Part shown: one piece after another, positions 25,178-34,112 of the stretch
Layout: each line of letters opens with the position of its first letter
Numbering within the stretch: the stretch's first letter is position 1
Origin: Haladaptatus sp. QDMS2
GTDB taxonomy: Archaea; Halobacteriota; Halobacteria; Halobacteriales; Halococcaceae
NCBI RefSeq assembly: GCF_029338295.1
Contig: NZ_CP119791.1
Location: 1,922,001 to 1,986,000 of the forward strand
Direction: 5' to 3'
DNA length: 64,000 nt
Translations under genes and position numbers: made by a program
The notes under the pieces: generated by a model
Databases searched by the model: none
Seen by the model: only the letters and a program-made list of their open reading frames with translations
What the model was told of the DNA's origin: nothing

Positions 25178-25995
25178 AGGAAACGACGCGCCTGGCGGTA
25201 CAGGAAGTCGATCCAGTTCGCAGGGATAAACCGGGCGTATTCGCCCAACTCGGCGGGTTTGCCGACCTGGTAACGAGTGTGTGGATTCGGTGAGAACGCC
25301 GCCTCGACAATGTCTTCTGCCACGCGCTCTGGTGTGACTGCGCCGAAGGTGTCACTGCCGATGAGCACGGTGTCGTCGAACAGTTCGTAGAACCCTTCGT
25401 AGGCTGCCGTTCGTTCGAGTTCGTCGAGTTCGTCTTCGACGCGGTCGTTGAATTTCGTCTTGACCGGACCGGGTTCGACGAGGACGACATCGATTCCGAA
25501 CTCGTCTACTTCGACGCGAAGCGCGTCGGACATGGCTTCGAGGGCGAACTTCGACCCGCTGTAGATGCCGGTTCCGGGCATGGAGATGCGCCCGAGTACC
25601 GAGGAGACGTTGATGATGGTTCCGTCGCCCTCCTCGCGCATGTGCGGCAGGACGGAGCGGATGAGGCGGTGGGGGCCAAAGACGTTCACGTCAAACTGTT
25701 GTTGAGCCTCCTGTGGTGTCACGTCCTCTACCGGGCCGAGTTTCCCGTAGCCGGCGTTGTTGACCAGACAGTCGATGCGTCCCTGTTCTTCGACGATGCG
25801 TTCGACGACGCGTTCGACGTGCGCACTGCGGGTGACGTCGAGGCGAGCAGTGTGAGCACCGGCGGTTTCGAGCCCCTCGATGTCTTCTGTGTCGCGGGCC
25901 GTGGCGTACACTTCCCACTCCGTATCGAGAAACTCCTGTGCGGTGGCACGGCCGATGCCGGAAGAACACCCAGTGATGAGGACCGTCTTCGTCAT
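25174..25995 (-). CDS. Short-chain dehydrogenase/reductase
   Basis: 273 residues of a classical SDR. The cofactor motif is TGCSSGIG; the NNAGYG block, the catalytic Ser in NVSSVLG and the YSGSK motif follow, with EPGPVKTKF after the active site. The Asp/Arg pattern after the second strand (ATARD) suggests NADP. The substrate is unknown; relatives are annotated as generic oxidoreductases. The ATG at 25995 (MTKTVLITG) is preferred to a GTG four codons upstream. It lies 25 bases downstream of nfi in the same direction. Confidence 0.9.
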   Translation of the reverse strand: MTKTVLITGCSSGIGRATAQEFLDTEWEVYATARDTEDIEGLETAGAHTARLDVTRSAHVERVVERIVEEQGRIDCLVNNAGYGKLGPVEDVTPQEAQQQFDVNVFGPHRLIRSVLPHMREEGDGTIINVSSVLGRISMPGTGIYSGSKFALEAMSDALRVEVDEFGIDVVLVEPGPVKTKFNDRVEDELDELERTAAYEGFYELFDDTVLIGSDTFGAVTPERVAEDIVEAAFSPNPHTRYQVGKPAELGEYARFIPANWIDFLYRQARRFL

Positions 25996-26020
25996 GCCCT
26001 CACTCACTGGCCGGGGATAG

Positions 26021-26746
26021 TTAACTGTCCGTGGTTCGCTTCACTTCTGCCGCATAGTTGTCGGCGAGTCGCGTCGGTTCCGGCAACTTGTACTCGGTCG
26101 CCGTCGCCGCCACGAGGTCTGCGGCCGTCTCCGCGCTCACGCGGTGGCCAGCGCTCACGTATAGCGGATTTATCTTCATCGAGTTCGGGTACTGGCGGGT
26201 CTGGACGGCGTAACCGATGAGTTCGCCCGCAGGCGCGGTCACCGAGTCGTCAGCCTCGATGGGGACGCGAGCGCCCTCGGGGAGGCCATCGAGCGACCCG
26301 GTCGGATGCCCGCAGAGCAGACTCTTCGCCACGCCAATCGACGGCACGTCAAGGGTCACGCCGATGTGTGTGGCGATGCCCGCCTCCCGAAAGTGGATGC
26401 GCCCGCTGCCGTCGAACATGATGAGGTCGGGCGTCAGTTCCAGTTTCTCGAAGGCGTCGAGGATGGACCGCCCTTCGCGGAACGACAGGAGGCCCGGAAT
26501 GTACGGGATTTCGACCGGTGAGATGGCGTACACCTTCTCGATGACCGCACCGTTTCGCATCAGGACGATGGCGCTCACTGCCGTCTCGTCGTCGAGGAAC
26601 GCCTGATCTACGCCTGCAATGATGGCCGTCGTCGGGTCGATTTCAGTGTCGTCTTCGAAAATTGCGGTTGCCGCGATGTCGCGCTGGAGTTGCTCCATCT
26701 CCCCGCGCGAGAGCGACGGGTCGGGGACGAATTCGGGGTGCTTCAC
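26021..26746 (-). CDS. nfi: Endonuclease V
   Basis: 241 residues. The EndoV motifs are present: AGVDQAF with the catalytic Asp (D47), EIPYIPGLLSFREG (the YIPG wedge and catalytic Glu), and MFDGSGRIHFREAG (second Asp). It cleaves one phosphodiester beyond deoxyinosine in DNA or inosine in RNA. It follows the rhomboid gene by two bases on the same strand and is followed by the SDR gene, so the three may share a transcript. Confidence 0.95.
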   Translation of the reverse strand: MKHPEFVPDPSLSRGEMEQLQRDIAATAIFEDDTEIDPTTAIIAGVDQAFLDDETAVSAIVLMRNGAVIEKVYAISPVEIPYIPGLLSFREGRSILDAFEKLELTPDLIMFDGSGRIHFREAGIATHIGVTLDVPSIGVAKSLLCGHPTGSLDGLPEGARVPIEADDSVTAPAGELIGYAVQTRQYPNSMKINPLYVSAGHRVSAETAADLVAATATEYKLPEPTRLADNYAAEVKRTTDS

Positions 26747-26748
26747 GC

Positions 26749-27675
26749 TCAGAATGGGCCGCGCCCCCGGCCAGGTCCGCGTCCACCACCGCCGCCGAAC
26801 TGGAGTTGCTCTGGCGCGCTTTCACCGCGCTGTTTCAGGATGTAGCCGTAGAGGAGACCGATGCCGAGGCCCGAAAGGTGGGCGAGCTGGGCGACGCCGC
26901 CCGCGCCGATACCGAACGAGGCGGAGACGAGCGCCGAGTAGCCCGCGAACAGCGCCGTGGCAATCCACAGCGGCATCGGGATGATGAAGTACAGATAGAT
27001 GCGCAGATTCGGATTCAGCACCGTCAGAACGCCCATGAGCGCAGCGATAGCGCCACTCGCGCCAACGACGCCGCCGCCGAGTGCGCCCGGCGAGGCAATA
27101 ATCGTCGCCCCAATCTGTGCCAGCCCGGCGACCATCCCCGCGCCCAGGAACAGCGCGACGAACTTCGTCGAACCAACGCGGCGTTCGACGATGGGGCCAA
27201 AGAAGTACAGCACGATGCTGTTGATTGCGATGTGCGTGAAGCCGCCGTGGGAGAAGATGGAGGTAATCCACGTCCAGACGAACTCCGGATTTTGCGGCGT
27301 GAGAACGAAGACGGCCCGCCACAGCGGGGAGTTCTGGGGTGCGACGAGCAGCGGGAAGAGGGCGATTTCGATGATGAACCAGATCCACATCAGCCCGAGG
27401 AAGACGTAGGTCATGTTGCCCCGGAAATAGCCGAGTGGACCGCCGGTCCCGGTGTTCACGCCCACGCGGTCGAACACGGACTCTGAGCGCCCGCCCTCGT
27501 ACCGGACGCTGTCGTCGAAGTCACTCGCGAAGATGCCCTTCGGGTCGTTCCAATTATCTAAGCCCGGACAGGCGTGGTTCTCGGGCAGCCGGTGCTCCGA
27601 GCAGTAGGTCCCACCACAGTGTCGGCAGTTGTAGGGTAGATTCTCGTGTCTGCCACACTGGTCACACGTCGCCAT
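26749..27675 (-). CDS. Rhomboid intramembrane serine protease with N-terminal AN1 zinc finger
   Basis: 308 residues. Residues 1-40 form an AN1-type zinc finger (C4, C7, C17, C20, C25, H28, H34, C36). About six membrane helices follow. The catalytic Ser is S207 in GASGAIAALMG and the His is H266 in AQLAHLSG, with the HIAINSIVLYFFGP helix as in active rhomboids. It should cleave membrane proteins. The C-terminus is Gly/Arg-rich. The AN1 domain may recruit substrates or partners. It precedes nfi by two bases. Confidence 0.92.
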   Translation of the reverse strand: MATCDQCGRHENLPYNCRHCGGTYCSEHRLPENHACPGLDNWNDPKGIFASDFDDSVRYEGGRSESVFDRVGVNTGTGGPLGYFRGNMTYVFLGLMWIWFIIEIALFPLLVAPQNSPLWRAVFVLTPQNPEFVWTWITSIFSHGGFTHIAINSIVLYFFGPIVERRVGSTKFVALFLGAGMVAGLAQIGATIIASPGALGGGVVGASGAIAALMGVLTVLNPNLRIYLYFIIPMPLWIATALFAGYSALVSASFGIGAGGVAQLAHLSGLGIGLLYGYILKQRGESAPEQLQFGGGGGRGPGRGRGPF

Positions 27676-27779
27676 TGGTGGCGATAAGCACCCGAGCATA
27701 AAAAGGGGTTGGGGTGATTCCGTCGGCACACACAGGCGCGGGGCTGTAGATTTTTGCCTGTCGACCCTGTAGACAACCT

Positions 27780-28214
27780 GTGAAAGAGTTCGAGCGAAAA
27801 CAGCGCCTTGAACGCGTAGAACGCGAGGGCGCGACGGTGGGTGCGGACATCCCCGACCGCATCACGGTACAGGGCGAGCCGCTCGACCTGCGGTCGTTCG
27901 TCTTCGAAATCAAGCGCCTCGATACGATTCCCGACGGCAAACAGGCCGAGGTCGACGAGGCGAAAAAGAACCTCCGACGCGAGCGAAACGAGCGGTTGGC
28001 CCGTCTCGAAGACGGTGACATCACGGTCGAGGAGGCAGACGAGCTGGTAAACACGATTATCGGCATCGACCGGGCGTTGAACGCGCTCGAACAGCTCGGG
28101 CCGGCAAACTTAGAGCAGAAGATGTCGGTCCAGCAGGCCGCAGACCAGAAACGGTGGATGAACTTCCTGAAACAGGCCCTCGGCAAGGAGAAGAGTCAGG
28201 GGCGGGGTCGATGA
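27780..28214 (+). CDS. DUF5788-like protein
   Basis: 144 residues from a GTG start, highly charged and helical (KEFERKQRLERVEREGATVGADIPDRITVQGEPLDLRSF is the conserved opening, seen here from residue 2). No catalytic motif is apparent. It resembles the haloarchaeal DUF5788 family. Its TGA overlaps the ATG of polX by four bases, so it is translationally coupled to a DNA polymerase and could have a role in repair; this is inference from position. Confidence 0.8.
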   Translation: MKEFERKQRLERVEREGATVGADIPDRITVQGEPLDLRSFVFEIKRLDTIPDGKQAEVDEAKKNLRRERNERLARLEDGDITVEEADELVNTIIGIDRALNALEQLGPANLEQKMSVQQAADQKRWMNFLKQALGKEKSQGRGR

Positions 28215-29950
28215 GCCGAAACGACGAGGTGGCGACGCTGTTCGAGGAGTTCGCAGACCTCCTCGACGCGAATGACGTGGCGTACAAACCCCGTTCGTAC
28301 CGGAACGCCGCAGAGAACATCCGAGAGCACCACCGCGACATCGAAGCGCTCGCAGCAGACGGACAGGACACCGTCGAAGAGATTTCGGGCGTCGGCGACG
28401 CCATCTCCTCGAAGATCATCGAGTACTTCGAGACGGGGGAAATCGCGGAGCTCGAAGCACTCAGAGCAGAGCTGCCGGTCGATATGGCGGAACTCACCGC
28501 CGTCGAAGGCGTCGGGCCGAAAACCGTCGGCAAACTCTACGAAGCACTCGGCATCACCACGCTCGACGAACTGGAGGAGGCCGCGAAAGCCGGAAAGATT
28601 CAGGAGGTCTCGGGATTCGGCGCGAAGACGGAGGAGAACATCCTCGAAAACATCCCCTTCGCCCGCGAGTCCCAGCAGCGCGAACTGCTCGGGGACGCCC
28701 GCCCGCTCGCCGAATCGATTCTCGCGTACTTCGAGGACGTCGCCGAGGCCGAAAAGTGGGAGGTCGCAGGCTCCCTCAGACGCTGGAAAGCCACCATCGG
28801 CGACATCGACATCCTCGCGGGCAGCGACGACCCCGAAGCCCTCATCGAGGCGTTCACCGGGTGGCCCGACGTAGACGTCGTCATCGAATCCGGGACCAAG
28901 AAGGCCTCGGTGCGCTCGTCGGGTCTCAGAATCGACCTTCGCGTGGTCGACGTCGCCGACTTCGGCGCGGCGCTCCAGTACTTCACTGGGAGTAAGGCCC
29001 ACAACGTTCACCTCCGCAACGTCGCCATCGACCAGGACCTCAAAATGAACGAGTACGGCGTGTTCGACGTGAGCGGCGTAGACGACCCGGATGCGGGCCA
29101 GCGCGTCGGCGAGCGCATTGCTGGGGAAACAGAAGAGAGCATGTACGACGCTGTCGGCGTCCCGTGGATGCCACCCGAACTCCGGGAGGACCGCGGCGAG
29201 ATCGAGGCCGCCCTCGATGGCACCCTCCCGACGCTCGTAGAAGAGCGCGACATCAGAGGAGACCTGCACCTCCACACCGAGTGGTCGGACGGAAACAACA
29301 CCATCGCCGAGATGGTCGAAGGGGCCGCAGAATTCGGCCACGAGTACCTCTGTATCTCCGACCACGCGACCGGTCCCGGCATGGTCGGTGGGGTCGGTCT
29401 CGACGACGAGGAGTTGCTCGAACAGCTCGAGGAGATTCGCTCGGTGGCTGCAGACGCCGATATCGAGGTGTTCGCGGGCGTCGAAGCAAACATCGACGCA
29501 GACGGCGGCATCTCCATCGGCGACGAGGTTGCAGAGGCACTGGACATCGTCGTCGCCTCGCCGCACAGCGGCCTCGACGGGGACGCCACAGACCGCCTCG
29601 TCACGGCCGTCTCGAATCCGGACGTGAACATCCTCGGCCACCCAACCGGTCGGTTGCTCAACCAGCGATCGGGTCTCGAATTTGACATCGAGGCGGTTGC
29701 GAAAGCCGCCGCAAAACACGAGACTGCCCTCGAAATCAACGCGAATCCCCACCGCCTCGACCTCTCTGGGAGCATGGTCCAGCAAGCGTTGAAACACGGC
29801 GCGACAATCTCCATCAACACCGACGCCCACAGCCCGGCGAGCTACTCGCTCATTCGCTACGGCGTCCACACGGCCCGTCGCGGGTGGGCTGAGGCAGACG
29901 ACGTGGTCAACACCTGGCCGACCGACGACGTGCGCGAGTTCATCGAGTGA
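28211..29950 (+). CDS. polX: Family X DNA polymerase with PHP exonuclease domain
   Basis: 579 residues. The N-terminal 8-kDa-like and HhH region (ISGVGDAIS, VEGVGPKTVGKLY, VSGFGAKTEENIL) precedes the palm with all three metal Asp residues (D198 and D200 in GDIDIL, D242 in RIDLRVV). The C-terminal PHP domain from about 345 has DLHLHTEWSDG, CISDHATG, SPHSG and NTDAHSP, so 3'-5' exonuclease activity is expected. It fills short gaps in base excision repair. The ATG at 28211 overlaps the upstream stop, and its own stop overlaps the next ATG. Confidence 0.95.
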   Translation: MSRNDEVATLFEEFADLLDANDVAYKPRSYRNAAENIREHHRDIEALAADGQDTVEEISGVGDAISSKIIEYFETGEIAELEALRAELPVDMAELTAVEGVGPKTVGKLYEALGITTLDELEEAAKAGKIQEVSGFGAKTEENILENIPFARESQQRELLGDARPLAESILAYFEDVAEAEKWEVAGSLRRWKATIGDIDILAGSDDPEALIEAFTGWPDVDVVIESGTKKASVRSSGLRIDLRVVDVADFGAALQYFTGSKAHNVHLRNVAIDQDLKMNEYGVFDVSGVDDPDAGQRVGERIAGETEESMYDAVGVPWMPPELREDRGEIEAALDGTLPTLVEERDIRGDLHLHTEWSDGNNTIAEMVEGAAEFGHEYLCISDHATGPGMVGGVGLDDEELLEQLEEIRSVAADADIEVFAGVEANIDADGGISIGDEVAEALDIVVASPHSGLDGDATDRLVTAVSNPDVNILGHPTGRLLNQRSGLEFDIEAVAKAAAKHETALEINANPHRLDLSGSMVQQALKHGATISINTDAHSPASYSLIRYGVHTARRGWAEADDVVNTWPTDDVREFIE

Positions 29951-30390
29951 TGGCACCGCGGCTGCTGCTCGACGTGATGCTTGGCCGACTCGCGAGCTAT
30001 CTGCGCATGTGCGGCTACGACACCGTCTACGCGCTCGACCGTAACATCGAAGCGGACGACGAACTACTCGCGCTTGCCCGCGAGGAAGACCGGAGACTGC
30101 TCACGCGAGACGTTTTACTCGCAGCGCAAAGCCACGCGAGTATCCTCCTTCGAGAACGCGACGTACACGAGCAGTTGCGCGAACTCGAGGCCGCCGGCCT
30201 CACGCTTGAGCTCGCAGAACCGGCGTACTGCGGGCGGTGTAACGGCTCGCTCGAACCGAGTACATCCGATTCACGCCCCGAATACGTCCCGGACGAGGTG
30301 ACCGCATTGTGGCGGTGTCGTGACTGCGGGCAGTTCTTCTGGAAAGGGAGCCACTGGGACCGCGTCGAACAGACGCTCGAATCGCTCTAA
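29950..30390 (+). CDS. Mut7-C RNase-domain protein with zinc ribbon
   Basis: 146 residues. The PIN-like Mut7-C fold has LLLDVMLGRLASYLRMCGYDT and LLTRDVLL with acidic active-site residues. The zinc ribbon has CGRC and CRDCGQFFWKGSHW. The family is thought to be an RNase related to the C-terminal domain of eukaryotic Mut-7. It starts at an ATG that shares a base with the polX stop (TGATG), so DUF5788, polX and this gene look like one coupled operon. Its end overlaps a convergent gene by four bases. Confidence 0.88.
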   Translation: MAPRLLLDVMLGRLASYLRMCGYDTVYALDRNIEADDELLALAREEDRRLLTRDVLLAAQSHASILLRERDVHEQLRELEAAGLTLELAEPAYCGRCNGSLEPSTSDSRPEYVPDEVTALWRCRDCGQFFWKGSHWDRVEQTLESL

Positions 30391-31244
30391 TCGTCGAGAT
30401 TCGACTGCCACTGAGCACACGGTTCCATGTCGCTCATCAGTTCGTCGTGCGCCCCACAATAGGGCTTGCGTCCCTGCGTGGTCTGGACGTACTGGAAATG
30501 CGCGCAGTTGCCACAGTACGGGTCGGCGGGTCGCTGCTGGCGTGGCTGGTCCAGTAGTTCTGCGCCGTCGTCGAACGACATGTCCCGTCGCTGACGGGCG
30601 TCCGCGCCGCCGTCGCTCATCTGGCGAGCGTGCCGGGAGGTTTGTCGGGACTTCTGTACGGCCGTCTGCGTCTCGACTTCGCCGTCCGGCTGTGCACCGA
30701 GCAGGCCAATGCCACCGAGGCCACCGGACAGCGCAGGGCCATCGACGGCGACAATGCGCGTCTTGCCCTCCTTGGTTACTTCGAGTTTGACCGTTCCGCC
30801 CGGCTTGTTGCGAACTTTGAAGTTCGTCACGCCGGCGAACAGACACCAGAGTGTGGTCATCGTACCGAGGAAGTAGACCGCGACGACGGGGAGCGTGAGG
30901 TCGACCGGGTCCTGGAACCACATCTTCGGGAACGCATACCAGAAGAGTGCGACACCGAGCAACGAGACGCTCGCGCCAAGGGTGGCGAGTACCCGAGTGC
31001 GCCGTCCCGCCGGCAGGACGCTGAAGATGCCCACGAAGACGGCAGGCAGGCCAATGCCCGCGAGGACGCCCGCGACCTCCCGCGATTGCCAGAGGATATC
31101 GCCGACGACCTGCGTCGTGGCGACGATGATGCCGAGGACAACGAGGACCGCGCCGACGCCGAACAGCCCGAGGCCGAGATACAGCCGTTGGAGGCTCGCT
31201 TCAGTGCCCACGTTCCTCTCGTACACCTCCGTAAGGCTGGTCAT
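30387..31244 (-). CDS. Haloarchaeal membrane protein with C-terminal Cys motif (DUF7139-like)
   Basis: 285 residues. About four membrane helices lie between residues 20 and 150. A cytoplasmic region follows with an RNKPGGTVKLEVTKEGKTR beta segment and a charged linker. The C-terminal module has CGNCAHF and later CGAH and C residues (SDMEPCAQW), which look like a metal-binding site. It matches in outline the haloarchaeal DUF7139 family; the function is unknown. The ATG at 31244 is preferred over a GTG nine codons upstream. Confidence 0.78.
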   Translation of the reverse strand: MTSLTEVYERNVGTEASLQRLYLGLGLFGVGAVLVVLGIIVATTQVVGDILWQSREVAGVLAGIGLPAVFVGIFSVLPAGRRTRVLATLGASVSLLGVALFWYAFPKMWFQDPVDLTLPVVAVYFLGTMTTLWCLFAGVTNFKVRNKPGGTVKLEVTKEGKTRIVAVDGPALSGGLGGIGLLGAQPDGEVETQTAVQKSRQTSRHARQMSDGGADARQRRDMSFDDGAELLDQPRQQRPADPYCGNCAHFQYVQTTQGRKPYCGAHDELMSDMEPCAQWQSNLDD

Positions 31245-31397
31245 GACGAGGTCTACACTTCCCCTCCACAAAACAGTACGTCAGACATTGCCCTATTTAT
31301 TGTCACTATGCGCGACTTGCGCGTGTACGCGATGCTAGAGCGTGCGAAAACGCCGCGAGTCGAAAGGTCTAATCACGGGGCAAGCAAACGTCGTCCC

Positions 31398-31682
31398 ATG
31401 GCAGACGAAGTGGAAGAAGAGACTGGGCCGGCAGTCGAACTCGGCGAGGGTGAAGCCGTCGAAGGCATCCCGCTCGCTCGCGTCGCGTCCCGACTGACGT
31501 GGGGCATCGAGCACAGTGAAATCGAACGCCGCGAGGGCGACACGGTCATCCGGACGCCGGACGGGCCACAGTCGCTCGCCGACGTCCTCGCGAAGATCGA
31601 CACGCCGTACTTCTCCACCCGGCAGGAGTTCGTAGACGACGTCCGCACGGCAATCGGCACCGGCCCGGTCCCGACCGAATAA
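31398..31682 (+). CDS. DUF5789 family protein
   Basis: 94 residues. The conserved core VEGIPLARVASRLTWGIEHSEIERREG is followed by DTVIRTPDGPQSLADVL and YFSTRQEFVDDVR, as in haloarchaeal DUF5789 proteins. There is an acidic N-terminus and no known function. The ATG at 31398 gives a compact protein matching the family; an upstream frame extension has no conserved content. It is separated by one base from the next gene (CPBP-like), so the two are probably cotranscribed. Confidence 0.82.
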   Translation: MADEVEEETGPAVELGEGEAVEGIPLARVASRLTWGIEHSEIERREGDTVIRTPDGPQSLADVLAKIDTPYFSTRQEFVDDVRTAIGTGPVPTE

Positions 31683-31683
31683 G

Positions 31684-32361
31684 GTGGCAACCGAGGCGCT
31701 GCGACGGCGACTCCCATCGCTGTCCTGGGTGCAACTCGCACTTCTCTGGGGAGCCATCCTCACCATCGTCTGGATGGAGTGGGAGACCACCGGCCTCAAC
31801 CAGCGGGTAGTCCGCGAGTCGGTCGTGTACATCGTCGGCCCAGCCACGCTTGCACTGTTCTACGGCAAGCACCTCGGCTGGCGCGTCGACCGCCTCGCGC
31901 TCAAGAACACCGTCCTGCTCGCGCTGTTCGTGTTACCCTTCTACATCGTCGGTTCCTCACTCCCCTCGGTCAGAACCTACTACCCGATGTGGGAGACGGG
32001 GGCTGCACTCGGCGAGTTTCTCCCACACACTGTAAAGCAATTCGTCGTGGTAGTCGCCGCAGAGACCTACTACCGTGGCCTCCTGTGCGTCAGCGTTCGC
32101 GAGATTGGCTTTAAGAGCGTGTTCATCAGCCCAATCGTATACACCTTCCACCACCTCGGCAAGCCGCCAATCGAGATTCTCCTCTCCGGGCCGACGGACG
32201 TGCTGTTCGGTGCCGTAGACTACAAGAGCAACTCCATTCTCCCCTCTATCGTCGCCCACGGGATGGGGCTCGCGCTGCTCGATTGGCTCGTCCTGCACGA
32301 CCCGCTCATCCCGCCCGAGCAGGTGCTCTCGTGGTTGCGCTGGCTTCCGATTCCACTCTAG
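31684..32361 (+). CDS. CPBP-family membrane protein with altered catalytic motif
   Basis: 225 residues from a GTG start, with about six membrane helices. It resembles CPBP/CAAX-type glutamic metalloproteases in its three motif positions: AAETYYRG (126-132), VYTFHHLG and VAHGMG. The first motif is normally EExxxR; here it reads A126-E127-x3-R131, so the first, catalytic Glu is replaced by Ala. The protein may be inactive or use another residue. It follows the DUF5789 gene by one base. A T5 tract at 32371-32375 follows. Confidence 0.68.
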   Translation: MATEALRRRLPSLSWVQLALLWGAILTIVWMEWETTGLNQRVVRESVVYIVGPATLALFYGKHLGWRVDRLALKNTVLLALFVLPFYIVGSSLPSVRTYYPMWETGAALGEFLPHTVKQFVVVVAAETYYRGLLCVSVREIGFKSVFISPIVYTFHHLGKPPIEILLSGPTDVLFGAVDYKSNSILPSIVAHGMGLALLDWLVLHDPLIPPEQVLSWLRWLPIPL

Positions 32362-32399
32362 CGAGAAGCCTTTTTGCTCTGCCGTCCGTCCCCCCGGCT

Positions 32400-32849
32400 A
32401 TGAGCCCAACGTTCGACCCGTCAGAACTCGACCCTAAGGCCATCGGCGAGGAGACGGCGACGCTCCGGATGGACCACGACGAAGCAATCGAGCACGTTCG
32501 TGAGGCGTTCACGAGCGCTGGATTCGGCGTCGCCACCGAATTTTCGCCATCCGAACTGCTGAACGAGAAGGTGGATGCAGGCCGCGACCCGTACTACGTC
32601 CTCGGCGCGTGCAACCCGAAGATGGCGGACTGGGCGCTCGACGCGAGCGACAACAAGATTGGGGCGCTGTTCCCCTGCAACGTCGTCATCTGGGAGGAAG
32701 AACCCGGCGTCCAACAGGTCTACCACGTGAGCATCATGCGAGCAGCGCGCCTGCTCGGCATGGCTCCAGATAACGAGGAGTGGGAGGAACTGGTCGCAGA
32801 GACGGGCGAACTCGTCGACGAGGCGTTCGCGAACCTCGACAGCGAGTGA
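32400..32849 (+). CDS. DUF302 family protein
   Basis: 149 residues. DUF302 features include DHDEAIEHVREAFTSAGFGVATEF and the core YYVLGACNPKMADWALDAS. The domain is small, alpha/beta and soluble. Relatives occur across bacteria and archaea with uncertain function. An ATG at 32400 fits the family opening. Its stop is directly adjacent to the end of convergent nreA with no gap. Confidence 0.88.
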   Translation: MSPTFDPSELDPKAIGEETATLRMDHDEAIEHVREAFTSAGFGVATEFSPSELLNEKVDAGRDPYYVLGACNPKMADWALDASDNKIGALFPCNVVIWEEEPGVQQVYHVSIMRAARLLGMAPDNEEWEELVAETGELVDEAFANLDSE

Positions 32850-34112
32850 TCAGGAGAAGTCGGTGAGGTTCGCCTGAATCCCCGACACCATCGACGATTT
32901 TCTGCGGAGGTCGTTGAGCGAGACCGGCAAGAGCGGTGCGACCTGTCGAACCGCATCGTGGAACGACTCAGCCTCACCGTGGTCGCCGTCGAAGGCGTTT
33001 CGCACGCTCTCTCTGACCTGCCAGACGCCCACCGGCCCCCAGTAGTCGTCGGAGACGTGCCGAAGGACGAGACACTTCGCCTGCCGCCCGATGGACTCCA
33101 GATGTTCGAGGACGCCGAGCCGGGCGGCGTAGTACGCCCCGGACGTTTCGTCGACGTAGGCCATGCGGCCCTCGTAGCCCTCAGAATCGGCCCCCATCCA
33201 GAGTGCGCCACCGGGGTCGGGGTTCCAGATGCTTCCCGGTGCTTTCATCTCGACGAGTTCGAACTCCCAGCTGCCCGGCGCGAGGACGACCCAGAACTGA
33301 TTGCCCATGTACTCGTTCGTCCACACCTGCACCGAGTCGATGCTCGGCGCGTTGCGGATGCGCCCTCGCAGATACTGGCCGACCGTGTCGTCGACGGCGG
33401 TAATCGACCAGCGCGTCGGAACCAGCTTCCGTGTCTGAGCCTGCCCGAGTGCCCCCGCCGAGAGAATCTTGTTGATGTCGTAGACGTCGAATCCGCGACG
33501 GTAGAGATAGTTCATCGCCCCTTGTGCCTGCCAGTCGTCGTCTTCGAGCGTCTTCTGGACCGGCCGCGGAATGTAGGGATTCTCGGCGAGGTCGGCCGAC
33601 CGAGCGCGAGCTCGCGGGCCTGTCGGGGTCGAAATCTCGTCGATGGTCGGCTGTAAGTCGAGCGAGGAAGCGTTGTCGAGACCGATTTCCACATCGACCG
33701 GGCGGCCCGCGATTGCCACCTCTCGCTGGACGCCGACGAAGCCGTCCCACACGTCGTTGACGTCGACGGCCGCAGAGCGCGTCGAGTTGAGGAGACCGGT
33801 TCGACGCTGGAACACGTCGTCGATGCTCAGCCCCTGGCGGTACCACTCGCCGCTGGTCGCGAAGTCTGCGGCGTTCGACTCGGGATCCATCGGAGAGAGC
33901 AGGCCCGTCGAAACGCGGGGGTAATTAGACCGGCCGACGAAGATAGACGGGGCACTGCTCCCGAACAGCGAATCGCCCTGTAACACCTCGTTGAACGACC
34001 GCTGGGCATTGTCGATGTAGTCGAGGATTTCGTAGGATTTCTCGGCCGCGAGCCGCCGTCGCTCGGCGTCGGGGTCGCGTTCGAGTCCCTCGATGAATTC
34101 GTCGAGCCGCAT
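32850..34112 (-). CDS. nreA: DNA repair protein NreA
   Basis: 420 residues of the archaeal Nre family (DUF650/DUF651). The core is recognisable in SAPSIFVGRSNYPRVSTGLLSP and RPVDVEIGLDNASSL. The C-terminus ends QANLTDFS (413-420), which fits a PCNA-interacting PIP box (Q-x-x-L-x-x-F). Nre proteins help repair DNA damage together with PCNA, possibly with Holliday junction resolvases. The N-terminal zinc finger of some homologues is absent, as in other haloarchaea. The ATG at 34112 (MRLDEFIEGLERD) matches the family start. Confidence 0.9.
   Translation of the reverse strand: MRLDEFIEGLERDPDAERRRLAAEKSYEILDYIDNAQRSFNEVLQGDSLFGSSAPSIFVGRSNYPRVSTGLLSPMDPESNAADFATSGEWYRQGLSIDDVFQRRTGLLNSTRSAAVDVNDVWDGFVGVQREVAIAGRPVDVEIGLDNASSLDLQPTIDEISTPTGPRARARSADLAENPYIPRPVQKTLEDDDWQAQGAMNYLYRRGFDVYDINKILSAGALGQAQTRKLVPTRWSITAVDDTVGQYLRGRIRNAPSIDSVQVWTNEYMGNQFWVVLAPGSWEFELVEMKAPGSIWNPDPGGALWMGADSEGYEGRMAYVDETSGAYYAARLGVLEHLESIGRQAKCLVLRHVSDDYWGPVGVWQVRESVRNAFDGDHGEAESFHDAVRQVAPLLPVSLNDLRRKSSMVSGIQANLTDFS

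Noticed and set aside
28196-29956. Minus-strand frame of about 586 codons opposite polX
   Set aside because: Lies entirely opposite PolX, whose domains are complete; its translation is low-complexity and resembles no family.
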